The notes under the pieces are model-generated. The model was not told where the DNA came from, made no database searches, and saw only the letters and a program-made list of their open reading frames with translations. This document shows positions 50,961-59,762 of a stretch of 64,000 bases of DNA, one piece after another. The DNA is taken from positions 1 to 64,000 of the forward strand of contig SIAK01000001.1 of the NCBI GenBank assembly GCA_009691805.1, written 5' to 3'. The position numbers were made by a program, and so were the translations under genes. Origin of the DNA: Phycisphaerales bacterium. GTDB taxonomy: Bacteria > Planctomycetota > Phycisphaerae > Phycisphaerales > SM1A02. The number at the start of each line of letters is the position of its first letter. Positions within the stretch are counted from its first letter, which is position 1.

Positions 50961-51531
50961 AGCGGGCCTCTCTATCAATCGGGCTCGTGGGGTATCGAAC
51001 AGGGTCTGGTTCTGCACCGCGTTTGAGCGCGATGTGCGTTTCAATCGAGTACTTCTTGCCCGTCTCGTGCAGCACTGTTGCGACGACGCGTGCAGGAACC
51101 CCGACATCGCCCGCTTCAATCAGGATGTCAAACTCAAAGTCAGAGTACGGAGAGTTTGCCTCAAAACGACCACTTGTCGGCTGTATTTCAGAAAAAGTCT
51201 CCACTCCTTCCGTCACAACTGAAGAAAGTAGCTCATCAAGCGCACTCGCAGCACGGATCTCGATTTCGCCCTTCTGCTCCATCGTGAGCGCACGACCGGC
51301 GATCGAGAGAATCGCCGACAGCCCAATCGCGAGAATCACGCCCGCGATGACCGCATCGATGAGCGCGAAACCTGAGCGCGATCGCGCAATTTGCCGCGAA
51401 GCGCGGACAAATTCCATCGATCGCTCTGGACTCGCTGCGGTCGGCAGAGCCGACGCGGCAGCGAAGTTTGTTGTCGATTGCTCGAAGGCGAAACCGCGAC
51501 GACTTCGTGAGGGTGCCACAGCTTTCACCAT
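50926..51531 (-). CDS. gspI: GspI-like pseudopilin with Asp at +5
   Basis: A 201-aa prepilin with an unusually long N-terminus (about 52 residues, Arg/Ser/Ala-rich) before RSG|FALIDAVIAGVILAIG. The +5 residue is Asp, not Glu, but the rest of the helix fits GspI. The body ends with an acidic and basic tail. It starts ATGGTGA within the gspH stop. An internal ATG at 51417 would give a normal 15-residue leader, and I cannot decide between them. Confidence 0.8.
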   Translation of the reverse strand: MVKAVAPSRSRRGFAFEQSTTNFAAASALPTAASPERSMEFVRASRQIARSRSGFALIDAVIAGVILAIGLSAILSIAGRALTMEQKGEIEIRAASALDELLSSVVTEGVETFSEIQPTSGRFEANSPYSDFEFDILIEAGDVGVPARVVATVLHETGKKYSIETHIALKRGAEPDPVRYPTSPIDREARYEEERAKLEAD

Positions 51532-52118
51532 CGTTCGAATCCTCTTCCTTCGTGATCAAGATCAATCACGCTTCGGCTCGCCTCACCAAGGTCGAGGCGC
51601 TGCGGTCCTGTTGCCCAAGGCTCGAGCACGATCGTAGACACTTTCGTCTCGCCAAGGATATGCAGTTCAATGCGCGGGCGCGAACCATCTGGTCGCGTTG
51701 CGATCGTCCACGGATTCATCGAGACCGAAGCACCATCCGCAAGCGCATCGTCGATCGTCATGCCTGTCGGAAGTTGCACGGGCATACTCAGTCGATCTTC
51801 ATGCCAGATGCGCGGGCCATCGGGATTCTCAGGATCAATGTCTTTGATCCAAAGTGAAACGACGCCCGTTTCCGCGTCATGCCAGAGCGCAATTTCTTGT
51901 GTCATGGAACTATGACGAAACGCGTACATACGCAGGAGATCCGCGACAGAATCAATGCCCGTTTCATCGCGTTGACGATCGACCGACGCCATGCGCGGAA
52001 CGATCATCGCTGCAAGCAGCGCAAGGAGCGCCGCCACAACCATCACTTCAAGCAGTGAGAAGCCGCGCAGATCCGCGCGGCTTCTGGTGCGAGTTGGAGT
52101 GGTGGTCAGACGCTGCAA
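51525..52118 (-). CDS. gspH: GspH-like pseudopilin, TTG start
   Basis: A 197-aa prepilin: leader ending LRG|FSLLEVMVVAALLALL with Glu at +5, and RQRDETGIDSVADLLRMYAF as in GspH/FimT. The start is a TTG at 52118; no ATG or GTG stands between it and the prepilin motif, and a purine-rich GGAAAGAAG lies just before it. It begins 3 bases after the gspG stop and ends inside gspI, so this is a tight operon. Confidence 0.83.
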   Translation of the reverse strand: MQRLTTTPTRTRSRADLRGFSLLEVMVVAALLALLAAMIVPRMASVDRQRDETGIDSVADLLRMYAFRHSSMTQEIALWHDAETGVVSLWIKDIDPENPDGPRIWHEDRLSMPVQLPTGMTIDDALADGASVSMNPWTIATRPDGSRPRIELHILGETKVSTIVLEPWATGPQRLDLGEASRSVIDLDHEGRGFERW

Positions 52119-52121
52119 TGC

Positions 52122-52541
52122 TTACTTCTTTCCGTGCACGATGTCGGCGTTGTTGTCTTCGCCGCCTTCAACTTTGTCTTCGCCGTAACTCACGATGTCG
52201 AAGTCGCGATGATCACCAGGCATGCGCAAGATGTACGGCATACCCCAAGGATCAGTGAGCCCATCGATGCTCTCCAAGTAATCAGGAACGAGCATTTCCA
52301 ATTCAAAATCTTGCGACAAGCCGGAGACGTTTTTCTCCGTCATGTACAGACGCACTTGCTGTGCGAGCGCGTTCGTTTCCGTGATCGCCTTCGAGCGCTT
52401 CGCGTAGCTCAATCGAGCCCACAGATTCGGACCAATGATGGCGGCGAAGAGCGCGATGATCGTGACGGCGACGATGACTTCGAGAAGACTGAAGCCACGG
52501 CGAGCGGAGCGTTGTTTGGACTTGGAGCGCGTGTGGTGCAT
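52122..52541 (-). CDS. gspG: GspG major pseudopilin
   Basis: A 139-aa major pseudopilin: ARRG|FSLLEVIVAVTIIALF with Glu at +5, and the GspG C-terminal signature DGLTDPWGMPYILRMPGDHR, then DFDIVSYGEDKVEGGEDNNADI, which forms the calcium site. Length and order are standard. It forms the shaft of the pseudopilus. Confidence 0.93.
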   Translation of the reverse strand: MHHTRSKSKQRSARRGFSLLEVIVAVTIIALFAAIIGPNLWARLSYAKRSKAITETNALAQQVRLYMTEKNVSGLSQDFELEMLVPDYLESIDGLTDPWGMPYILRMPGDHRDFDIVSYGEDKVEGGEDNNADIVHGKK

Positions 52542-52598
52542 GGTTGGAGATACCTGATTTGGAGGGCGTTCAGTTCTACGGGCGAGTCGTCGCTTGGA

Positions 52599-53810
52599 TC
52601 AACCCACCGACTGCTGAAGTTCAAGAATCGGAAGAAGAATCGCTGCAAGCACAAAGACGGCAACAACCGCCATGATGACAAGCAGGAAGCTCGGCAAGAT
52701 GCGAGTGAAGAGTTTCAGTGAGTTGTTGACTTGTCGGTCAAACGAACCCGCGGCATGCATGAGCATCTGCTCAAGGCGACCGGAGCGTTCGCCAATGTTC
52801 ACAATCTGCACAAGCAGCGGCGGAAAGAGGCCACAACGTTCGAGCGGATCGGCAAGCGACTGTCCCGTCGTGACCTTCTCACTCACCTGGTCGATGGCGT
52901 GCATCAATGCATGATTGCCAAGCGTGTCGCGCACGATGCGCAGGGCAGAGAGAATTGGGATGCCTGCGGAGACCAGCGTTCCAAGAGTGCGCGTGAAACG
53001 CGCGACGGCGATGTCGCGAAGGAGTCGACCAACGACAGGGAAACGCAGAATCGCCGTATCAAACTTCAATCGATTGTCTGGGTTCGCGTACCACGCTCTG
53101 CCTGCGTACCAAGCCAAGATGAGCACGGCGATGATCAGATACCACCACTGCGCGACGAATCCGCTCATGCCGAGGAGAATCTCCGTCGGAAGCGGCATCG
53201 GTCGTCCGCTCGCGAGAATCGGCGCCATGATGCGAGGCAGCACGAACACGATCATGATGACCACGCTCACAGCGATGAGCCCTGCAACCATCGCGGGATA
53301 AATCACAGCACCCACAACTTCGCGTCGCAGTTCAACCGAACGCTCAAGAAGATCTGCAAGCTGATGGAGCACTTCGCTCGTGCGCCCCGTCGCATCAGCA
53401 GCACGGAGCATGCCGACAGTCATGTCATCAAACGGCGCGCCGTATTCTTTCGCGGCTTGGTAGAGCGGAACGCCAGCCTCCACGCGCTCGATGAGGTAAT
53501 CCAGAATCGCGCGAAGTTTCGGCGTGCCCGCCTGCTTATGCACGACGCGTAGCGCGCTCATGAGCGGCAATCCCGCTTCGAGTGCAGTTGCTACTTCGCG
53601 GATGAAATCTGCAAGCTCAGGCCGCGAGATCGTTGGTCGTCGCTTCGCGCGTGCGCTTGTGTCATCCGTGCCATCCACGACGTGCATCGTGAGCGCCGTC
53701 TCGCCGCGTTGCGTGAGCGTGCGCACCGCGCCCGCACGATCGTTTGCGCTGAGTGATCCCGCGGTGACTGCGCCGTCGGCGCCAATGGACTGGTATCGGA
53801 AAGTGGGCAT
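52599..53810 (-). CDS. gspF: GspF inner-membrane platform protein
   Basis: A 403-aa polytopic protein with two T2SSF domains: DFIREVATALEAGLPLMSAL and LGTLVSAGIPILSALRIVRD. Helices at about 170-190, 215-235 and 375-400. N-terminal FRYQSIGADGAVTAGSLSAN fits family starts. It lies 57 bp upstream (in gene order) of gspG and 37 bp after gspE. Confidence 0.95.
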   Translation of the reverse strand: MPTFRYQSIGADGAVTAGSLSANDRAGAVRTLTQRGETALTMHVVDGTDDTSARAKRRPTISRPELADFIREVATALEAGLPLMSALRVVHKQAGTPKLRAILDYLIERVEAGVPLYQAAKEYGAPFDDMTVGMLRAADATGRTSEVLHQLADLLERSVELRREVVGAVIYPAMVAGLIAVSVVIMIVFVLPRIMAPILASGRPMPLPTEILLGMSGFVAQWWYLIIAVLILAWYAGRAWYANPDNRLKFDTAILRFPVVGRLLRDIAVARFTRTLGTLVSAGIPILSALRIVRDTLGNHALMHAIDQVSEKVTTGQSLADPLERCGLFPPLLVQIVNIGERSGRLEQMLMHAAGSFDRQVNNSLKLFTRILPSFLLVIMAVVAVFVLAAILLPILELQQSVG

Positions 53811-53847
53811 CGGTTTTCAGCAGAGAGCGGCGAAGCGGGAGACGCGA

Positions 53848-55464
53848 TCAAGTCGTGAAATCATCGACATCTTGCGTTGCACGGAGCACTTCTTCAATCG
53901 TGCTAATGCCTTCAAGTGCCTTGCGCATGCCATCCTCGCGCATGTTGATGAAGTCACCGTCGAAGAGTTTGCGCAATTCATGCACAGGGCGGTTCTGGCT
54001 GATCGCGTTGCGGAGCGCGCCAGTCACCTTGACGATTTCATAGAAACCCAAACGCCCGCGGAATCCACTATTGGAACACTTGTCGCAGCCACGACCGACA
54101 GTCTGCACGCCAGCAAAGCGCGCGCGTTCATCGGCAGAGAGGCGGTGATCCGTTTCTTCCGAAATTGGTTTTCGCTCGCTGCAGTGCGTGCAGTTGCGTC
54201 GACCAAGTCGCTGCGCAATGAGTCCTTCAATGACGCTCGCGACGAGGTAGGGCTCGGCACCCATGTCGACCATACGACCGATCGAACTGATCGCATCGTT
54301 CGTGTGAAGCGTCGAGAAGATTAAGTGACCTGTGAGTGCAGAACGAATCGCGATGTCAACCGTTTCCGCATCGCGCACTTCACCGACGAAAATGATGTCG
54401 GGATCTTGGCGCAAGATTGCACGCAGCCCTGTCGCGAAGGTCAATCCGCGCTTGGGATTCACAGGGATCTGATTGATGCCGGAGAGTTCGTACTCCACCG
54501 GATCTTCAATCGTGATGATCTTCTTGCGTGGGTCGTACAACTTCGAAAGCGACGCGTAGAGCGTTGTCGTCTTGCCCGAACCTGTCGGACCTGTGACGAG
54601 CACAAGCCCGTGCGGCTTCGTGATCATGCGATCCACGATCGCGCGATGCGGTTCGCTCATGCCGAGCGCCGCAAGATCCAGCGGAAGGTTGCTCTTGTCG
54701 AGAATACGCATGACGACGGATTCGCCGTAGAGCGTGGGTACGGTCGAGACGCGGATGTCGACCTTGCGCCCTTCGAATCGCAGCGTGATGTGACCATCTT
54801 GGGGAACGTAGCGCTCCGCGATATTCATCGAAGCCATGATCTTCACGCGACCGATGAGCGCGGCTTGCAGATGTTTCGGCGGATGCGGCTGTTCAACGAG
54901 CACGCCGTCGATGCGGTACTTCACTTTGAGATCGTGTTCGAACGGCTCGATGTGCACGTCGCTCGCTCGGCCTTGAATTGCTTCGAGCAACAACAGGTTG
55001 ACGAGATTGATGAGCGTCGGCTGCTCCGCCATGCGATGGACGTCGTCTGCTTCGATCGCATCCAGATTGTGCTCTGCGTCTTGGCTTCCGCCGTGCACTT
55101 CGGACGCAAGCGATTCCGCCATGCGCGCGGCCGTCGTGCCGTATCGATCTCGCATGAGATCGCGAAACGCGGCGGGTTCGAGCCCGACACGTTGCACAGG
55201 TTTTCTCGTGAGCGCAGCGACTTCATCCAGCGCCGTAGTATCGAGCGGATTGAGCATCGCGAGCACGAGCCGCGCGCCATCGAGCGCAACAGGCACGACA
55301 CCCAGCCGCACTGCGACTTCAGGCGCGAGGAGCTCGCCGACTTTGGGGTCGGAGTTTGGAAGTTGTTCGAACCACTCGATGCCGAGAATGGCGCAACGCT
55401 CGCGCATCGCGTTCTCGGTGTTCGGTGGTTTGATCTCGGTGGACACGCTTGTCGTCGCAGACAC
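53848..55464 (-). CDS. gspE: GspE type II secretion ATPase
   Basis: A 538-aa ATPase. N-terminal GspE_N-like domain about 20-110. The motor has ASDVHIEPFE, Walker A GPTGSGKTT (about 289-297), IITIEDPVEY, Walker B LRQDPDIIFVGEVRD and TGHLIFSTLHTNDA. Zinc Cys pairs (CTHC and CDKC) are present. The start is a GTG with AGGGAG upstream. First gene of the gsp operon, reading towards gspD. Confidence 0.96.
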   Translation of the reverse strand: MSATTSVSTEIKPPNTENAMRERCAILGIEWFEQLPNSDPKVGELLAPEVAVRLGVVPVALDGARLVLAMLNPLDTTALDEVAALTRKPVQRVGLEPAAFRDLMRDRYGTTAARMAESLASEVHGGSQDAEHNLDAIEADDVHRMAEQPTLINLVNLLLLEAIQGRASDVHIEPFEHDLKVKYRIDGVLVEQPHPPKHLQAALIGRVKIMASMNIAERYVPQDGHITLRFEGRKVDIRVSTVPTLYGESVVMRILDKSNLPLDLAALGMSEPHRAIVDRMITKPHGLVLVTGPTGSGKTTTLYASLSKLYDPRKKIITIEDPVEYELSGINQIPVNPKRGLTFATGLRAILRQDPDIIFVGEVRDAETVDIAIRSALTGHLIFSTLHTNDAISSIGRMVDMGAEPYLVASVIEGLIAQRLGRRNCTHCSERKPISEETDHRLSADERARFAGVQTVGRGCDKCSNSGFRGRLGFYEIVKVTGALRNAISQNRPVHELRKLFDGDFINMREDGMRKALEGISTIEEVLRATQDVDDFTT

Positions 55465-55570
55465 TTCGGCTCCCTTGCATTAGCGATGCTTCAACTCTGG
55501 CAGTCCTGCATTCGTCTGAAGCCGCGCATGCGCTGCAACAAAGCGTTGTCCTTCGATGTTCGGTTCAGCG

Positions 55571-56980
55571 TTAGTCCGCGGCTTGACGAGGCGCGCCTGA
55601 CGGAACGCCGCGTCCGCCCGACGAACGATCAGCCCCTGTTGTCCGCGAAGCTTTCTCGCCTGTGGTTTCCTTCGGGTTGTTTCCTGTAAGCCCAGGCGTG
55701 CCGTGCTTTGCGGCTGGTCCGCGGTCGGTCGCTCCCAGGCTCGTTGCGGCGCTTGAAGATCGTCCAGTCTGCGTTTTACCCGCAGTTTCCGCCTGATCGG
55801 GTTTCCCAACGCCAGGCAGGTTCTCGCGTTCTTCATCGCTGAGGAGTTCGTACAGCTTGTTGCGGTACTTCTCCCACACAGCTTCGCGGGCGTCGCGCGC
55901 TGCGGCAACGCCTTCCGCCTCAGCGGAACGAACCGTCGCGCCACCCTGTTTGCGCGCCTGGATCGCTTCGGTGCGGCGGCGCGGCTCTTGCGGCTCGGAG
56001 ATTCGCATCGCTTGCATGAGTGTCATGTTCGCGCCGAAGTTTTGTGGGACGAATTCCAAGAAAAGCGAGTCGATCGACGCGCGCTTCTCCGCAGTGAGAT
56101 CGGTCATCGAGAGCGCGGATTCAAAGAGCGGGGTGACGGGATCTGGGCGGAAAACTTGCGGAAACGCGCGCTCAAGCACCTTCATTTCAAACTGCGCGCC
56201 GAGATCGGCGCCAAGCGCATCCTTGATCTGTGCCGTCGCGTTCTCCTGCACCGCGCGCACCGCGATGCGCTTCTCCATGATGCGCTCTTGCGCAGTGATG
56301 CCACGCTGTGGATCGTTCGCGCTCATCGCCTGCATGAGTTCTTTCGACGCATTCTCAATCGTAAGATCGCGATCGGCGAGCGCGACGTCAAGTGTGAGCT
56401 CGTATTGATCGAGCATCGGTTGAATCGCGTCGATTTGCAGCGCACCCATTTGCATGTCGCGCGCAACACCCATGAGATTTACCGCTTCACCGCTGAGCTC
56501 TGCCATCGGCAAAGACTTCTCGCGACGGAGCGCGCGCTCAAGGCGTGGCCATTGTTCGAGCTGCTGATCGCTCAACTGGCTCTTGAGATTGTTGAGGAAA
56601 TCGTCGCGAAGCACGCGCTTCTCGGTCTGCCACTTTTCCATTGGTCCTGTGATGAGCGACATCACGGAGTTCGCGTCAACTCCTGAGACCTTGTCCTTCA
56701 GTGAGGCCATCTCGCCGCGAACACCTTCAATACCTGCGTTGAAACCGGAGGAGTAATCGTCGAGAAGCACTTCGAGAACGGGGCGCTGCCATTCTTCGAG
56801 TCCGAGCGAATCGATGAAGACAACAAGATCGCGCGGCGTGAAGTCAGGGACGAACGAACTCGCGAGCGAACTTCGTCCGCCGAATTGCGCTTGCGCACTC
56901 GGCGTGAATCCGAATGCGAGTGCGGCGGCGGTGAATCCGATGGCGAGGGTGGAACGAAGTGGTTGCAGGCGATAGATCAT
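55571..56980 (-). CDS. Exported helical protein of unknown function
   Basis: A 469-aa secreted protein. A signal peptide with a likely cut after AQA (STLAIGFTAAALAFGFTPSA) is followed by a long helical body with several 'LSDQQLEQWPRL', 'LTAEKRASIDS' and 'LLSDEERENL' stretches, resembling LTxxQ-type (Spy/CpxP-like) helices. The C-terminal 75 residues are Gly/Ser/Thr-rich. Family assignment is a guess. It lies upstream of gspE in the same direction and could be a secretion cargo or chaperone. Confidence 0.65.
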   Translation of the reverse strand: MIYRLQPLRSTLAIGFTAAALAFGFTPSAQAQFGGRSSLASSFVPDFTPRDLVVFIDSLGLEEWQRPVLEVLLDDYSSGFNAGIEGVRGEMASLKDKVSGVDANSVMSLITGPMEKWQTEKRVLRDDFLNNLKSQLSDQQLEQWPRLERALRREKSLPMAELSGEAVNLMGVARDMQMGALQIDAIQPMLDQYELTLDVALADRDLTIENASKELMQAMSANDPQRGITAQERIMEKRIAVRAVQENATAQIKDALGADLGAQFEMKVLERAFPQVFRPDPVTPLFESALSMTDLTAEKRASIDSLFLEFVPQNFGANMTLMQAMRISEPQEPRRRTEAIQARKQGGATVRSAEAEGVAAARDAREAVWEKYRNKLYELLSDEERENLPGVGKPDQAETAGKTQTGRSSSAATSLGATDRGPAAKHGTPGLTGNNPKETTGEKASRTTGADRSSGGRGVPSGAPRQAAD

Positions 56981-57198
56981 GACAACTTCCTTTGTGCAAA
57001 CCTGAGTGTGGCGCGACCGCCTGTCTACCAGTGGAGACGAAGAACGATGACATCCACTTTAGAATGCGTAGAAATCAGTATCGGGCGGAGATAGGTTGAT
57101 GTGTAAAGGATCGCGCAGGTTTCCGTGCAACGCCCAATTGTGCGAAAACAGAAAGCGTCGCCGCGCAGACCTCCGCAATTCCGTCTGATAACGCACGA

Positions 57199-57897
57199 CT
57201 ACCGCGCCGTGACCGTGCGTTGTTCGATCCGCTTCTCAGAAACGGTCTGCACAATGCGGTCGACGAAGATTCCAGGCGTGTGAATCTGGTCGGGGTCGAG
57301 GCTGCCGAGGGGAACAATTTCTTCAACCTCGGCGATACACGCCTTGCCTGCGGTTGCCACCATCGGATTGAAGTTGCGCGCGGTCTTGCGGAAGACAAGA
57401 TTGCCAAACGGATCCGCCTTCCACGCCTTCACGAGCGAGAGGTCCGCGCGAATGCCGCGTTCAAACACATACTGCTCGCCATCGAACTCACGAATCTCTT
57501 TGCCGTCAGCGACGATCGTTCCTACGCCAGTTTTCGTGAAGAACCCCGCGATGCCCGCGCCACCTGCGCGCAGTCGTTCCGCGAGTGTGCCCTGTGGGTT
57601 GAACTCAAGTTCAAGTTCGCCCGCCATGTATTGCCGCTCAAACTCCGCATTCTCACCGACATAACTCGAAACCATGCGACGAATCTGACGGGTCTTGAGC
57701 AGCAGCCCGAGTCCCCAATCATCGATGCCCGCGTTGTTGCTCACAGCCGTGAGATTCTTCGTTCCTGAATCACGCAGCGCGATGATGAGTTGCTCAGGAA
57801 TGCCGCACAGTCCGAATCCGCCGACAGCGACGGTCATGCCATCGTGCGCGAGTCCAGCGAGTGCAAGAGCGGGGGTAGCAAAGACTTTGTTGGGCAT
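57199..57897 (-). CDS. CoA-transferase family I subunit A
   Basis: A 232-aa protein of the 3-oxoacid/succinyl-CoA transferase type: GGFGLCGIPEQLIIALRDSG (the subunit A glycine motif), NNAGIDDWGLGLLLKTRQIR, SYVGENAEFERQY and GGAGIAGFFTKTGVGT. The catalytic Glu sits in subunit B in this family, and no B subunit gene lies on either side. It may pair with a B encoded elsewhere. ATG 57897 is used. A terminator precedes it. Confidence 0.9.
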   Translation of the reverse strand: MPNKVFATPALALAGLAHDGMTVAVGGFGLCGIPEQLIIALRDSGTKNLTAVSNNAGIDDWGLGLLLKTRQIRRMVSSYVGENAEFERQYMAGELELEFNPQGTLAERLRAGGAGIAGFFTKTGVGTIVADGKEIREFDGEQYVFERGIRADLSLVKAWKADPFGNLVFRKTARNFNPMVATAGKACIAEVEEIVPLGSLDPDQIHTPGIFVDRIVQTVSEKRIEQRTVTAR

Positions 57898-57955
57898 TGG
57901 CGGGAAGACTCCAAGGGCGCAGGAACAGCGGAGTTTTGATTGTACGGGCGACCAC

Positions 57956-57988
57956 AAAAAGATGAACCCAGCGCAGGCTGGGTTCATC
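57956..57988 (-). terminator. Terminator of the sigma factor gene
   Basis: A perfect stem GATGAACCCAGC (57961-57972) with GCTGGGTTCATC (57977-57988) and 4-nt loop, followed on the minus strand by five T (57956-57960). It lies 26 bases after the sigma stop and before the CoA-transferase start. Confidence 0.88.
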
Positions 57989-58013
57989 GGAAGTGCGTCA
58001 AGATGTGTCTATC

Positions 58014-59210
58014 TCAGTTCTGATTCGGCGCGGGCGCTTGCGCAAGCGTTGGGCGGGATTCGAGCGCTGTGCGGAGCTTCTCGAGAGCGCGGTTCTGAAT
58101 CTGGCGCACGCGCTCCTTCGTCAAACCGATCTCGCGACCGACCTGTTCAAGCGTTGCTTGCGGAGTGCCTGGAGCCTTCTCCAGACCGAATCGCGAGGTG
58201 ATGACCTGCTTCTCAAGCTGGCTCAGATCGGCGCAATCCGTCTCGACGAGGTGACGCGCTTCGCGGGCGGAATCCCGCTCGCTTTGTGCGCGCACGGTCT
58301 CGAGATGATTCGATCGCTCCATGTTGGGATCGAACTCCGCAACAATCTTCGAACGATTCTTTGCGACCTTCATCGAGTAGCGGCTGAATGCCTTGAGAAT
58401 CGCGCGGCACGCGTAGGTGCTGAACTTGAAGCCGCGCATGCAATCGAACTTGTCGACGCTGCGCATGAGTGCCATGTTGCCTTCACCGATGAGATCGGAA
58501 AGATCAACATCGATGTTGCGGACACGCTTCGCCATCGCAAGCACGAGTGCAAGATTTGTTTCTGCGATCTGTTCGCGGAATTGCTTCGAAAGATCGTAGA
58601 ACTTGATCATCTCACGCGCTTGACCGACGCTCGGCTTCCCGAGTTCGCCTTGCTCGTCGGTCAGAGTGTTCTGCACCTGACGCACGCGCCAACGCGCATA
58701 GTTGTACTTGAGGAACAGCACGCGCTCTTGTGCACCAGTCAGGAGCACAGTGCTCTGCGAATTCGCCGTGCGCGCGCGACGATGGCGCGCGCTGATGAAG
58801 TCATCCATCAAGGGGCGGTACCAGGTCACATCAGGACGCTCGATGCTCGGCGCGTTCGCCAGAATGCGGCTCTCTGCGCCCTCGAGTTCAAACTCCGAGC
58901 TCGCCATGAAATCCATTGGCTTCACGGAAATCTGCGTGATGATCTGCGCGAGGCGAGCCTTCTCACCGAGCGAAAGTCCGCGCGCCTTCGCGGCTGGAGT
59001 GGATCGCGCGTGCGCGGGAGCGGCGGTCTTTGTCGCGGGGCTCTTGCTAAGCGTTGCCTTGCGAACAGGCTTGCTGCGAAGGGTGGTCTCTCGCGCACGC
59101 GACGCGTTGGGCGCGTGGATTGTCTCGGTACGGGCAGCCGCAACGACAGTCGAAGACTTTCGCACAGACGCGCGCGGAGAATCTGCATTGGGTTGGGTTT
59201 GTCGTGCCAT
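58014..59210 (-). CDS. Divergent sigma-70 family factor
   Basis: A 398-aa sigma factor. The first 80 residues are Ala/Lys/Arg/Ser-rich. Region 2 includes RVRNIDVDLSDLIGEGNMAL and FKFSTYACRAILKAFSRYS (about 260-280), where the usual FSTYATWWIRQAI aromatic pair is missing. A central region resembles region 3. Region 4 is clear: LEQVGREIGLTKERVRQIQN (about 355-375). It may be a group 2 or alternative factor; the promoter specificity would differ from RpoD. Not adjacent to a known anti-sigma. It has its own terminator. Confidence 0.85.
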   Translation of the reverse strand: MARQTQPNADSPRASVRKSSTVVAAARTETIHAPNASRARETTLRSKPVRKATLSKSPATKTAAPAHARSTPAAKARGLSLGEKARLAQIITQISVKPMDFMASSEFELEGAESRILANAPSIERPDVTWYRPLMDDFISARHRRARTANSQSTVLLTGAQERVLFLKYNYARWRVRQVQNTLTDEQGELGKPSVGQAREMIKFYDLSKQFREQIAETNLALVLAMAKRVRNIDVDLSDLIGEGNMALMRSVDKFDCMRGFKFSTYACRAILKAFSRYSMKVAKNRSKIVAEFDPNMERSNHLETVRAQSERDSAREARHLVETDCADLSQLEKQVITSRFGLEKAPGTPQATLEQVGREIGLTKERVRQIQNRALEKLRTALESRPTLAQAPAPNQN

Positions 59211-59692
59211 AGTGAGAGTGCCTTTGCGAGAAGAGGGTGAGTCAGTATTTCCGCAGCGGCGCGGTAGAAGTTCCAGAAAAGAGGATCCGCAGACTTGAAA
59301 TCAGTTCTTGAACACCTGTTCGAAACGCCCCAACTAGAGCTGGAGATGCTTGAACCGACAGTGGTGTTTGGCGTTGCTGCTCGCCATCGAACAGGTGCCC
59401 AGGAAAGACGCCTTGAACGGCATCTGCATTTCACAGAAGCGTCCGAAGACGCGAAATCAACCAAAGCTTGATAGAGAGGGATAAACCTCGCCAACGACCA
59501 TCACTTCCAGTCCAGTATTTCGTACGCAACACGCGGGTCAATAGGGGAGATTTCCCAGCGTGCGTTTGCCCATCAGAGGGTCAAAGCTGTGTGCGGAGCG
59601 GTCGTCGTTTTGCGAACAAAACGGCGTCCCTCCGTATACACGGTCGAGGATCCCAAAAATCGTGGTTATTCGGACTAAGAAAATTCAAAATT
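59211..59692. other. Gene-free region with long inverted repeats
   Basis: About 480 bases between the sigma factor start and the ndk terminator. I see no credible gene; open frames here are short and without family features. The middle part holds inverted repeats (separate entry). It probably contains the sigma factor promoter (minus strand). Confidence 0.6.
59313..59397. repeat. Long-range inverted repeat, possible structured RNA
   Basis: CACCTGTTCGA (59313-59323) pairs perfectly with TCGAACAGGTG (59387-59397). Inside it AACGCC (59324-59329) pairs with GGCGTT (59370-59375), leaving an internal 11-base bulge on one side. A hairpin of about 85 bases would result. It does not match 6S or SRP RNA consensus that I know. 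Confidence 0.55.
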
Positions 59693-59726
59693 CCAAAAAA
59701 AGAATCCGCCGTGACTGGCGGATTCT
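59693..59726 (-). terminator. Terminator of ndk
   Basis: AGAATCCGCC (59701-59710) pairs with GGCGGATTCT (59717-59726) over a 6-nt loop; read on the minus strand a run of T follows. It lies 36 bases after the ndk stop codon. Confidence 0.9.
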
Positions 59727-59762
59727 CTTGAAGTTGATTTTATCAGTCACCGAGTAAAAAAC

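Noticed and set aside
54325-55689. 454-residue open frame on + strand over gspE
   Set aside because: Shadow frame of gspE with Arg/His/Glu-rich sequence.
59313-59397. 6S or SRP RNA
   Set aside because: No 6S long double helix with central bubble or SRP tetraloop motif seen.
59468-59731. Short + strand open frames upstream of the ndk terminator
   Set aside because: They run into the ndk terminator stem and have no family features.
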